In this document: piece by piece, positions 7,703 through 14,508 of the stretch | How the letters are laid out: each line of letters starts with the position of its first letter | Numbering within the stretch: the first letter of the stretch is position 1 | Assembly: GCF_022179405.1 (NCBI RefSeq) | Contig: NZ_BPQT01000021.1 | Coordinates: 26,090 to 90,089 of the forward strand | Direction: 5' to 3' | DNA length: 64,000 nucleotides | DNA from: Methylobacterium marchantiae | Lineage (GTDB): Bacteria; Pseudomonadota; Alphaproteobacteria; Rhizobiales; Beijerinckiaceae | Program-made: the position numbers and the translations under genes | The notes under the pieces: generated by a model | Database searches by the model: none | Told to the model about the DNA's origin: nothing | The model's input: only the letters and a program-made list of their open reading frames with translations

Positions 7703-8176
7703 TCACGCCGCCTGCTGGACCGCACCTTCGATCACGGGCGCCTTCACGGGGCCCGATGTGGCGATCTGGATCTGGCGCGGCTTCTTGGCTTCGGGAATCT
7801 CACGGACGAGATCGATGTGAAGCAGGCCGTTCTCCAGTGCCGCGCCCGTCACCTGGACATAGTCGGCGAGCTGGAACCGGCGCTCGAAACCGCGGGCCGC
7901 GATGCCCTGGTGCAGAACCTCTACCTTCCGGCTGACATCCGGCTTGCGCTCGCCCTTGAGCGTCAGCGCGTTTTCCTTCACCTCGATGGAGAGGTCGGAA
8001 TCGGTGAAGCCCGCCACCGCGACGGTGATGCGATAGGCGTTCTCGCCGGTGCGCTCGATGTTGTAGGGCGGGTAGGTCGGGACCGCGTCGGCGCTCACGA
8101 ACTGGTCGAGGGCGGAGAAGAGGCGGTCGAAACCGACGGTGGAGCGATAGAGGGGAGCAAGATCGAACTGGCGCAT
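7703..8176 (-). CDS. Small heat shock protein Hsp20 (alpha-crystallin family)
   Basis: A 157-residue ATP-independent holdase chaperone of the IbpA class. The alpha-crystallin domain spans about residues 38-130, with YRITVAVAGFTDSDL, the strand ALTLKGERK and the hallmark ENGLLHIDLVREIPE. The N-terminal arm MRQFDLAPLYRSTVGFDRLF is typical of alphaproteobacterial Hsp20 proteins, and a C-terminal IQIA stretch may serve as the IxI oligomerisation motif. The leader carries a ROSE-like RNA thermometer. Confidence 0.95.
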   Translation of the reverse strand: MRQFDLAPLYRSTVGFDRLFSALDQFVSADAVPTYPPYNIERTGENAYRITVAVAGFTDSDLSIEVKENALTLKGERKPDVSRKVEVLHQGIAARGFERRFQLADYVQVTGAALENGLLHIDLVREIPEAKKPRQIQIATSGPVKAPVIEGAVQQAA

Positions 8177-8216
8177 GACACATTCTCCTTAAGAAGCAAC
8201 ATGTAACGTTCATGTC
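8177..8216 (-). promoter_or_regulatory. ROSE-like RNA thermometer in the hsp20 leader
   Basis: Just upstream of the hsp20 start the leader reads TTGCTTCTTAAGGAG on the minus strand. This fits the ROSE consensus, a U-U/C-GCU box facing an anti-parallel AGGAG ribosome binding site, with CTTC able to pair with GGAG across a TTAA loop. A second hairpin, ACATG/CATGT (8199-8203 with 8211-8215), lies directly upstream. ROSE elements are established regulators of hsp20 genes in rhizobia. The short length is a caveat. Confidence 0.5.
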
Positions 8217-8354
8217 CGCCCGAGGGCCGGACCATTGCGCCGCCGTATCGGCCAGCGCTCCTCCAATATCGGAGGCGTGCCGGAAGGCTTCAAGAGTTTG
8301 GATACCCCCACGGATGCAAATTTTTACGCCGACCCTCTCGTCCGGATCGCCCCG

Positions 8355-9353
8355 ATGTTGACCCTTGCTTCGACCCCTGAAAATCCGGTTCCGCCGGGAG
8401 GCACGTTGGTCACGGTCCATGCCGATGACGGGATCGGTTTGAGGGTGGCCCATTGGCGCCCGACGACGCGGCTGGTGAAGGGCACGGTCTGCCTGCTTCA
8501 GGGTCGGGCCGAGTTTATCGAGAAGTACTACGAGACCATCACCGACCTGCGCCGGCGCGGCTTCGCCGTGGTGGCGTTCGATTGGCGTGGCCAGGGGGAA
8601 TCGCAACGCCAGGTCGCCGATCCGCATTGCGGGCATGTCGCCCGGTTCGACGATTACCACCGCGACCTGAAGGCGATCGAGGATGCGATCCTGCGGCCGC
8701 TGATGCCGCATCCGCATATGTGCCTCGCCCATTCCATGGGCGGCGCGGTCGCCCTCACCGGGGCGGCGGAGGGGTGGCTGCCCTTCACCCGCATCGTCAC
8801 CGTGGCGCCGATGCTGTCGATCCGGATGATCCGTTTTCCGGGCGCGAGCTTCCTTCTCGCCCGTATCCTGCACCGGCTCGGCTTCGGGCGCCGCTACATT
8901 CCCCGTGGCAAGCCCGTCTCCATCGCGACGAACCCCTTCCAGGGAAACCGTCTTTCCGGCGATCCAGCCCGGTACGAGCGCAACGCACAGGCGGCGCGGG
9001 CCGTGGGTGCCGGTGCCGTGGGCGATCCCAGCGTCGGCTGGATCGTTGGCGCGTTCCGAGCCATGGCGAAGCTGAGCGATCCACGCGCGGCCGCCGCCAT
9101 TCGGATTCCCGCGCTCGTCATCGCCGCCGGCGCCGATCCGGTCTGCGATACCAGGATCACGGAGCGGTTCGTGGCCCGCATGCCCTCCGGTTTCCTGATG
9201 GTGCTGCCCGATGCCCGGCACGAAATCCTGTCCGAGCGCGACGCGATCCGCGACGATTTCTGGGCTGCCTTCGATGCCTTCGTGCCGGGAACATCGGCGG
9301 CGCCGGACAGAGCGGAATCGGACAGGAAGGGCGTCGCCGCGGCGAGTGCCTGA
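8355..9353 (+). CDS. Alpha/beta hydrolase, lysophospholipase/monoacylglycerol lipase-like
   Basis: A 332-residue alpha/beta hydrolase of the PldB/monoacylglycerol lipase group. Seen: VCLLQGRAEFIEKY (oxyanion region), FDWRGQGES, the nucleophile elbow LAHSMGGAVAL with the catalytic Ser, an acidic residue near GADPVCD and the catalytic His in DARHEIL. These match the family pattern of a Ser-Asp-His triad. The start at 8355 (MLTLASTPENP) is chosen because upstream residues in the longer frame (from 8235) look non-coding; the ribosome binding site is weak either way. The substrate is likely a lysolipid or monoglyceride but is not shown. Confidence 0.88.
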   Translation: MLTLASTPENPVPPGGTLVTVHADDGIGLRVAHWRPTTRLVKGTVCLLQGRAEFIEKYYETITDLRRRGFAVVAFDWRGQGESQRQVADPHCGHVARFDDYHRDLKAIEDAILRPLMPHPHMCLAHSMGGAVALTGAAEGWLPFTRIVTVAPMLSIRMIRFPGASFLLARILHRLGFGRRYIPRGKPVSIATNPFQGNRLSGDPARYERNAQAARAVGAGAVGDPSVGWIVGAFRAMAKLSDPRAAAAIRIPALVIAAGADPVCDTRITERFVARMPSGFLMVLPDARHEILSERDAIRDDFWAAFDAFVPGTSAAPDRAESDRKGVAAASA

Positions 9354-9388
9354 AAGGCCCCTCGTACGACCGTGAGGAGTAAGTGCGA

Positions 9389-9442
9389 CCTTTCCCTGAC
9401 GGGGTGGAGCGGCAGTGAAATCCGATCTGGGGACCAGAGCAG
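9389..9442 (+). repeat. Dispersed intergenic repeat, copy 1
   Basis: The stretch starts CCTTTCCCTGACGGGGTGGA and includes GGAGCGGCAGTGAAATCCGA. Related, diverged copies occur at 28114-28187, 35970-36023 and, inverted, at 36086-36137. The shared core is approximately GGAGCGSCAGYGRAAYCCG followed by ATCYGG. All copies lie between genes. Confidence 0.55.
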
Positions 9443-9578
9443 AAAGCCGCGCAGCGGCCAGAATCCTCGTGCCGGTCATATCGAGCCGCTATCGCGGCGC
9501 CACTCTCGCTGGTTCCCGTATCACCTTCCGCCGACGCTGCAGACATCCGGGAAAGGTGCTTCTGTAATGAGATGGGGC

Positions 9579-10367
9579 TCACGGATTGAGGTGGCGCAAA
9601 GCCGCCGCATGCAGCCTGACATCTCCGGCGGCGACGATCCGGCCGCCCTTCGCGGCGGGACCGCCGTCCCAGGCGGTGACGATGCCGCCGGCGCCTTCGA
9701 TGATCGGGATCAGCGCGACGATGTCGTGCGGCTTCAGGCCCGCCTCGACCACGAGGTCGATCTGCCCCGCCGCAAGCATGCAATAGGCGTAGCAATCGGT
9801 GCCGTAGCGAGACATGCGCACGGCGCTCTCGATGCTTTTGAACCGGTCCTGCTCGTCGCCCTGTGCGAACAGGCGCGGATCGGTGGTGGCGAGCAGCGCA
9901 TCGGCGAGGCGCTCGCAGCGGCGGGTCATCAGCTTGCGCGGCCCGCGAATGCCATGGAAGGTCGCGCTCGCCCCATCCCCGACGAAGCGCTCGCCGAGAT
10001 AGGGCTGGTTCATCAGGCCGCGCACGGGGACGCCGTCATGGAGCAGCCCGATCAGCGTTCCCCAGGTGGGAAGGCCGGTGATGAAGGCGCGCGTGCCGTC
10101 GATCGGGTCGAGCACCCAGACGCATTCCGCATCCGCATGATCCGAGCCGAACTCCTCACCGACGATGCCGTGCGTCGGAAACGTGCCCTTGATCCGGCCG
10201 CGCAGGATCGTTTCGGCGGCGCGGTCGGCCTCCGTCACGGGGTCGAAGGCACCTGTTCCCCTGCCCTTGTCGTCCATGCCGAACGAGGCGCGGAAGAACG
10301 GCAGGATCGCCTGCCCGGACTCGGTGGCGAGGTCTTCCATGAACCGTGCGAGATCGACGACGCTCAT
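9579..10367 (-). CDS. hisN: Inositol monophosphatase family phosphatase, probably histidinol-phosphatase HisN
   Basis: A 262-residue Mg2+/Li+-type phosphatase. The metal site motifs are present: GIVGEEFG (Glu), WVLDPIDGTRAF (the DPxDGT signature) and KPHDIVALIPIIEGAGG (the WxxAAxxxxxxEAGG-like C-terminal motif with H-D in place of W-D). This H-D-I variant and the overall sequence fit HisN, which removes phosphate from histidinol phosphate in histidine synthesis in actinobacteria and alphaproteobacteria. It stands alone, not in a his operon, so an inositol phosphatase role cannot be excluded. Confidence 0.82.
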   Translation of the reverse strand: MSVVDLARFMEDLATESGQAILPFFRASFGMDDKGRGTGAFDPVTEADRAAETILRGRIKGTFPTHGIVGEEFGSDHADAECVWVLDPIDGTRAFITGLPTWGTLIGLLHDGVPVRGLMNQPYLGERFVGDGASATFHGIRGPRKLMTRRCERLADALLATTDPRLFAQGDEQDRFKSIESAVRMSRYGTDCYAYCMLAAGQIDLVVEAGLKPHDIVALIPIIEGAGGIVTAWDGGPAAKGGRIVAAGDVRLHAAALRHLNP

Positions 10368-10530
10368 CGAGAGGCCTCCTGTTAAACCGTGCCCCGCAAC
10401 CGAAGCGGAGACCCGCGAGCCTCGTCAAGCCCGGTTCCACAAGCAAGCACCGTTGCGGGCTATGGCGAACGGGACCTCTACGTCCGGCATCGGAGACCCG
10501 TGATCGACCTCGGGCGAAGCCGCCACGCCC

Positions 10531-12564
10531 TCAGGTGGCAACCGCTTCCGCAACCGGCATCGGTGCCGGTATCGTCACCGGCCGTTCCGGCGCAGCGGCG
10601 GCCGGTGCTGCGGTGCCGACCCTCGAAAGCACGGCCTGCAGGGCGGCATCGAGCGACGACACGTGGATGTCGGCGCCGATCGCCGCCCGCTGACCTTCGT
10701 CGTTGAGGATTTCGTGGTCCGCCTGCCAGAGGCCGACGACGATGGGCAGATCGGGCATGCGCCGCTTCAGCCGCCCGACGAGACGGCGCAGATGCGTCGG
10801 CTCGCCATTGATGGCGAGCGACACAACGCAGATCATCCGGGCGGGGCCGGGATCGAACTCGTCGACCTGGACCCGTGCCACGTCGGCGAAGGGGACGATC
10901 CGCGTGCCGATGCCGCGCTTTCCGAGCAGCTGCGCCAGGATCGCGCAGGCAGATTCGTCGACGAAACTCCGCCCGGTCACGCACAGGACCGCACCGTCCT
11001 GTTTCCAGTGTGCGGGAACGTCGTTCGGGGCAGCGAACTCGTCGTCGGGCACTTCGGCGTCGCGCCGGTCCATCTCGGCGATGAGCACGGCGACCGTATC
11101 GCGGATGTCGGTCTTCTGGTCGGGTGTGAGCACCCCACGGGCCGCGTCGCGGGCGGCGAGTTCGAGACCCTTGAGCACCACGTCGTCGTAATAGGACGAG
11201 AGCGAGCAATCCTTCAGGATGAGTTCGGCATGCTCCTGCGCCTCCTCCGGATCGTCGGCGAGGATGCGCTGGTAGAAATTCTCCACCGGGGTCAGTGCCG
11301 GCCGGTCGCCGAACAGGACGTCGAGGAATTCGAGCTTGTCCACGTGCCGGCCGAGGACCACGAGGCAGACCGTGAGCGGCGTCGAGAGCAGCAGGCCGAC
11401 GGGTCCCCACAGCCAGGTCCAGAACAGCGCCGAGACCAGAACCGCGAACGGAGACATGCCGGTGGACTGGCCATAGAGCATCGGCTCGATGACGTGGCCG
11501 GTCAGGGGTTCGAGGATCAGGAATACCGCCAGCGTCGCGATGACCATCGACCAGCCGGGATCGACCGCCGCCGCCAGGGCGAGGGGGAAGACCGCCGACA
11601 CGGCCGCGCCGATATAGGGCACGAACCGCATCAGCGCCGAGAAGATGCCCCACAGCGCGGGGTTCGGCACGCCGATGACCGAGAGGCAGATTCCGATGAC
11701 GATGCCGAAGACGGCATTGAGCGCGAGCTGCACCAGGAAATAGCGGCTCAGCCTGCGGGCCGCGTCGTCCATCGCCACCGTGGTCCGGTGCAGGTCGCTC
11801 GATCCGACGAGGCGGATCATGCGGTCGCGCAGGTCCTCCCGCTGCATCAGCAGGAACAGCAGGACGATGAAGACGATACCGGTCGTGGCGAGCGGGTGCA
11901 GGATCGGCGACAGGATGGTGTTGGCCAGAGCGATCGGGTCCGGCGATCGCTCCTTCATCTCGACGAGAATGGCCTTCTCGGGGGGCGGAGCATTGGATTT
12001 CGCGCCCGATGCCTCGGGCTTGGCGGCTTCGGGTTTCGGGCTCTCCTCCCCGCCCTGATGCATGGTCCTACCGATATTGGCGACATAATCGGCCATCCGG
12101 CCAGCCGGACTGTCCCGCAACCCCTCGACCTTGCGCTCGATGGTGGTGCGATAGCGCGGCACGTCCTTGGCCAGATCCGCGAGCTGAACGCCAATGAGGG
12201 TGGCGAGGGCCGCCGCCACGCCGAGCGCCACCACCACGGAGGTCGCAACCGAGAGGAAGCGACCGAAACGCAGTCGCCGCAGCAGGTGGACGATAGGGCC
12301 GAGGACGAAGGAGAGCAGGACCGCGATGGCGATCGGGATGAGGACGTCGCGGCCGATATAGAGGCCCGAGACGATGAGCGCGGTGACGATGAGCGGGGAG
12401 GCCAGCGAGGACGGTATGGTCTCGGCCGCAGCGACACGTGTCGCCCTCGGCGGCAACATCGTATTCTGCACCGGAGTCGCCCGCGACACACCGGTCCTGT
12501 CGCCGGGATCGCGGGAGGCAGGCGGCTTCTGCGGTGCCACGTCAGCCGGTTTCGGTGTCGCCAT
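10531..12564 (-). CDS. AI-2E family transporter with C-terminal cytosolic domain
   Basis: A 677-residue inner-membrane protein. Residues about 45-400 hold the eight-helix AI-2E/PerM fold: an N-terminal helical pair (VTALIVSGLYIGRDVLIPIA), a coiled soluble segment around residues 130-200, and later helices including VFIVLLFLLMQRED and the conserved PYIGA, followed by LSTPLTVCLVVLGRHVDKL. Usual family length is 340-400 residues. Here about 275 extra residues follow, including an alpha/beta-like segment (AVLCVTGRSFVDESACAIL; LPIVVGLWQA) that resembles a Rossmann or B12-binding-like fold without obvious cofactor residues. Exported substrate unknown. Confidence 0.88.
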   Translation of the reverse strand: MATPKPADVAPQKPPASRDPGDRTGVSRATPVQNTMLPPRATRVAAAETIPSSLASPLIVTALIVSGLYIGRDVLIPIAIAVLLSFVLGPIVHLLRRLRFGRFLSVATSVVVALGVAAALATLIGVQLADLAKDVPRYRTTIERKVEGLRDSPAGRMADYVANIGRTMHQGGEESPKPEAAKPEASGAKSNAPPPEKAILVEMKERSPDPIALANTILSPILHPLATTGIVFIVLLFLLMQREDLRDRMIRLVGSSDLHRTTVAMDDAARRLSRYFLVQLALNAVFGIVIGICLSVIGVPNPALWGIFSALMRFVPYIGAAVSAVFPLALAAAVDPGWSMVIATLAVFLILEPLTGHVIEPMLYGQSTGMSPFAVLVSALFWTWLWGPVGLLLSTPLTVCLVVLGRHVDKLEFLDVLFGDRPALTPVENFYQRILADDPEEAQEHAELILKDCSLSSYYDDVVLKGLELAARDAARGVLTPDQKTDIRDTVAVLIAEMDRRDAEVPDDEFAAPNDVPAHWKQDGAVLCVTGRSFVDESACAILAQLLGKRGIGTRIVPFADVARVQVDEFDPGPARMICVVSLAINGEPTHLRRLVGRLKRRMPDLPIVVGLWQADHEILNDEGQRAAIGADIHVSSLDAALQAVLSRVGTAAPAAAAPERPVTIPAPMPVAEAVAT

Positions 12565-12686
12565 CTCGGTTCCGTCTCAACGCCACGCACGCGATCCCGC
12601 GGCGGTATGGCCGGCGTGATCGTCGTGAGGAACGGGTTGTTGACACGAAACGATCCCTGTCTCCGCTGACCTTTGTATTCATTTCC

Positions 12687-13457
12687 TCATCGGGCGGTGT
12701 CGAAGGGTGCAATCTCGAAACCGGCTTCCACCAAGATCTGCCGCACCGCACGGGCCGTTTCCACCGCATGCGGCGTGTCGCCGTGGACGCAGACCGTGTC
12801 GATCGTCACCGGGATCCGGCGGCCGGACGACGTGATCACTGCCCCCTCCTCCACCATGTGCCGGACCCGCTGCGCCGCCTCGTCCGCGTCGTGGATGACG
12901 GCGTCGGGAAGCGACCGGGCGCAGAGCTGGCCGTCATCGGCATAGGCCCTGTCGGCGTAGATCTCCCGCACCACGTAGAGACCCGCCTCCAGGGCGGCAC
13001 GCTCCACGGCGAGCCCCGGCATCACCACCAGCGGAAGGTCCCGGTCGACGGCGCGGACGGCGCGCGCGATGGCGCCTGCCACGTCGGCCTCGGCATTCGA
13101 CAGGTTGGCGAGGGCGCCATGCGCCTTCACATGGGTGACGCGATGATGGCCGAGCGCGGCGCAGGCCTGGAGCGCGCCGATCTGGTAGGCCACCCCCGCC
13201 TCGATCTCGGCCGCGCTTTCGGCGAGGACCCGGCGGCCGAAGCCGCGCAGATCCTGGAAGCCCGGATGAGCGCCGATGGAAACGCCGCGCGCCTTGGCCG
13301 CCGCGGCGGTCGCGACCATGATCGACGGGTCGCCGCCATGAAAGCCGCAGGCGACGTTGGCCGAGGTGACGAGGCCGAGGAGGGCTTCGTCGTCACCGAG
13401 CGTGTAGGGGCCGTAGCCCTCCCCGAGATCGGCGTTGAGATCGATGCGACGGCTCAT
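12687..13457 (-). CDS. pxpA: 5-oxoprolinase subunit A (LamB/YcsF family)
   Basis: A 256-residue member of the LamB/YcsF family, the A subunit of the ATP-dependent 5-oxoprolinase that opens pyroglutamate to glutamate together with PxpBC. Diagnostic sequences: IDLNADLGEGYGPY at the N-terminus, SANVACGFHGGDP, IGAHPGFQD and VKAHGALAN, and TVCVHGDTPHA near the C-terminus. Length matches the family. pxpB and pxpC are not adjacent. The start codon overlaps the stop of the XRE-type gene by 4 bp, so the two genes are translationally coupled. Confidence 0.93.
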   Translation of the reverse strand: MSRRIDLNADLGEGYGPYTLGDDEALLGLVTSANVACGFHGGDPSIMVATAAAAKARGVSIGAHPGFQDLRGFGRRVLAESAAEIEAGVAYQIGALQACAALGHHRVTHVKAHGALANLSNAEADVAGAIARAVRAVDRDLPLVVMPGLAVERAALEAGLYVVREIYADRAYADDGQLCARSLPDAVIHDADEAAQRVRHMVEEGAVITSSGRRIPVTIDTVCVHGDTPHAVETARAVRQILVEAGFEIAPFDTAR

Positions 13458-13717
13458 AGCGATGCGGCGGCTCTTGCTGCTTGTCCCGGCTGCGCCCGCA
13501 GCATCACCCCGAACCCTTCCGTCTCGTCGCCGATGAAGCGGACGCCCTCCCCTTCGAGAGCGCTCCGGATGGCGTCGAGCGTCCGGTTGCGCGGGGCCAC
13601 CTGATCGCTCTCGATCATGTTGAGGGTGACGATGGAGAGGGAGGCCCGCGCCGCGAGCGTCCCTTGCGTCCATTTCAACAGCCCGCGGCCGGCGCGGATC
13701 TGAGCGGATGTGATCAT
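13454..13717 (-). CDS. Small XRE-family helix-turn-helix regulator
   Basis: An 87-residue protein made almost entirely of an XRE-type helix-turn-helix (residues about 5-60: QIRAGRGLLKWTQGTLAARA, then LNMIESDQVAPRNRTLDAI) with a short tail VRFIGDETEGFGVML that matches small alphaproteobacterial regulators. It overlaps pxpA by 4 bp and probably autoregulates the pair: an inverted repeat lies 32 bp upstream of its start. Whether it also affects the divergent RNA array is unknown. Confidence 0.88.
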   Translation of the reverse strand: MITSAQIRAGRGLLKWTQGTLAARASLSIVTLNMIESDQVAPRNRTLDAIRSALEGEGVRFIGDETEGFGVMLRAQPGQAARAAASL

Positions 13718-13748
13718 CTCCGAGACATGGACCGAACTGTAAGATTTT

Positions 13749-13764
13749 TCAAGTTTCAGCTTGA
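13749..13764. promoter_or_regulatory. Inverted repeat, possible operator of the XRE regulator
   Basis: TCAAG-TTTCAG-CTTGA, an exact 5-bp dyad with a 6-bp spacer, in the AT-richer divergent region between the XRE gene and the RNA array. Its position over the presumed promoter of the XRE gene suggests autoregulation. It also touches the -35-like TTGACT that faces the RNA array. Confidence 0.45.
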
Positions 13765-13787
13765 CTTGAGTGGGGCGCGACTCTAAT
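13761..13787 (+). promoter_or_regulatory. Candidate sigma-70 promoter facing the RNA array
   Basis: TTGACT (13761-13766) and TCTAAT (13782-13787) are separated by 15 bp, slightly short. A transcript would start near 13795, just before the first RNA element at 13803. It is the only promoter-like pair I see before the array. Confidence 0.35.
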
Positions 13788-13802
13788 CACCCCGGCATCG
13801 GC

Positions 13803-13906
13803 CTGCCGGGCCGGTGATCGAGGGTTATCGCTCAATCCCGACGTCCACGGTCGCGAGCCGTGGGGGCCTTGAGGCCCAGTCGTCCTCGATCGTTCATGAC
13901 CGGCAG
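13803..13906 (+). ncRNA. Ro60-associated Y RNA-like element A
   Basis: Outer helix CTGCCGG/CCGGCAG (13803-13809 with 13900-13906); internal loop GCCGGT against GTTCATGA; inner helix GATCGAGG/CCTCGATC (13816-13823 with 13884-13891); the box GGTTATC at 13823-13829 immediately inside. The distal part holds two hairpins, CCACGG/CCGTGG (13845-13863) and GGGCC-TTGA-GGCCC (13864-13877), and no T-loop. First of five elements with the same plan upstream of the Ro60 gene. Y RNA identity is inferred from this shared plan and from element E; direction is inferred from rsr. Confidence 0.65.
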
Positions 13907-13922
13907 AGTCTATGTCCTCACC

Positions 13923-13996
13923 GGCGCGGGCCGGCGGGGGCTCGGTTATCACCTGCAACGTGAAAACGCCCGAGCCCCATTCGACACGCCCGCGTC
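13923..13996 (+). ncRNA. Y RNA-like element B (short form)
   Basis: Outer helix GGCGCGGGC with GCCCGCGTC (13923-13931 with 13988-13996, one G-T pair); internal loop CGGCG against ATTCGACAC; a perfect 9-bp inner helix GGGGCTCGG/CCGAGCCCC (13937-13945 with 13970-13978); box GGTTATC at 13944-13950. The distal part is only 24 bases with a small CGT-GAAA-ACG hairpin. It has the common stem but no tRNA-like module, so it would be a minimal Ro60-binding RNA, or a decayed copy. Confidence 0.6.
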
Positions 13997-14119
13997 CCTC
14001 GCCATTCGGTCCCTGCCGCGGACGGAGCAACGCATGAAGAAAGTCGACCAACGCGTCGCCGCGTTCGCCTGTCTCGGGGGCGAAGTCCGGCGACCAGTCA
14101 GTCCGTGATCCGGCCGCTG

Positions 14120-14231
14120 CGCGCGGGCCGCTGACGAACGGTTATCTTTGGGATGAAGGGCTCTCGAGCCCTGAGGTTCGAATCCTTGACGGCCTCGCGG
14201 CCGATCCGTTCGCCTCGACCATGTCCGCGCG
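14120..14231 (+). ncRNA. Y RNA-like element C with T-arm
   Basis: Outer helix CGCGCGGGC with GTCCGCGCG (14120-14128 with 14223-14231, one G-T pair); internal loop CGCTGA against CCTCGACCAT; inner helix CGAACGG/CCGTTCG (14135-14141 with 14206-14212), then a TT bulge and ATC/GAT (14144-14146 with 14203-14205). Box GGTTATC at 14140-14146. Distal part: hairpin AGGGCT/AGCCCT, a T-arm with canonical loop TTCGAAT (14177-14183; the stem has two wobble pairs), and GGCC-TCGC-GGCC (14191-14202) where element E has its capped acceptor stem. No D-arm is recognisable. An alternative pairing of 14150-14160 with 14257-14266 is possible. Confidence 0.65.
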
Positions 14232-14340
14232 GCCTTGAGGCCGTGATCACGTAATTCCCTCATCCCCGATATTTCCATCGCCTGCATGGCGCGAGCGATC
14301 CCGCTCGCGAATCCGCGCATGCGCCGGAAACCCCGGCGGC

Positions 14341-14476
14341 CCATGCGGGCCGGTGGGCGACGGTTACCGGTAGAGCGCCGCAGGCGTTGCCTCGCGGAGG
14401 ATGCGGATTCGAACTCCGCCGGGGCCACCAAGTCCCGAAGCTCATGACACCGTCCCCCGAACACATGCCCGCATGG
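14341..14476 (+). ncRNA. Y RNA-like element D with T-arm
   Basis: Perfect 10-bp outer helix CCATGCGGGC/GCCCGCATGG (14341-14350 with 14467-14476); loop side CGAACACAT; inner helix GACGGT/ACCGTC (14359-14364 with 14449-14454), extendable by GGG/CCC across a bulged C. Box GGTTACC at 14362-14368. Distal part: hairpin 14378-14397 (CCGCAGGC with GCCTCGCGG), a perfect T-arm GCGGA-TTCGAAC-TCCGC (14403-14419), then CGGG...CCCG (14420-14437) and a D-arm-like AAGCTCA. The T-arm followed by CGGGGCCACCA looks like a tRNA 3' end, but no matching 5' acceptor strand exists upstream. Confidence 0.68.
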
Positions 14477-14508
14477 CCGACCCGGATCGGTGAGCGGATC
14501 ACCCGATC

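Noticed and set aside
14330-14440. A standard tRNA gene ending in CCACCA
   Set aside because: The T-arm is perfect but there is no complementary 5' acceptor strand or normal D- and anticodon-arm order at tRNA distance; the segment closes as a Y RNA-like element instead.
14483-14507. Hairpin GATCGG...CCGATC between elements D and E, considered as a Rho-independent terminator
   Set aside because: It has a bulge and is not followed by a T-run; it may be a spacer hairpin.
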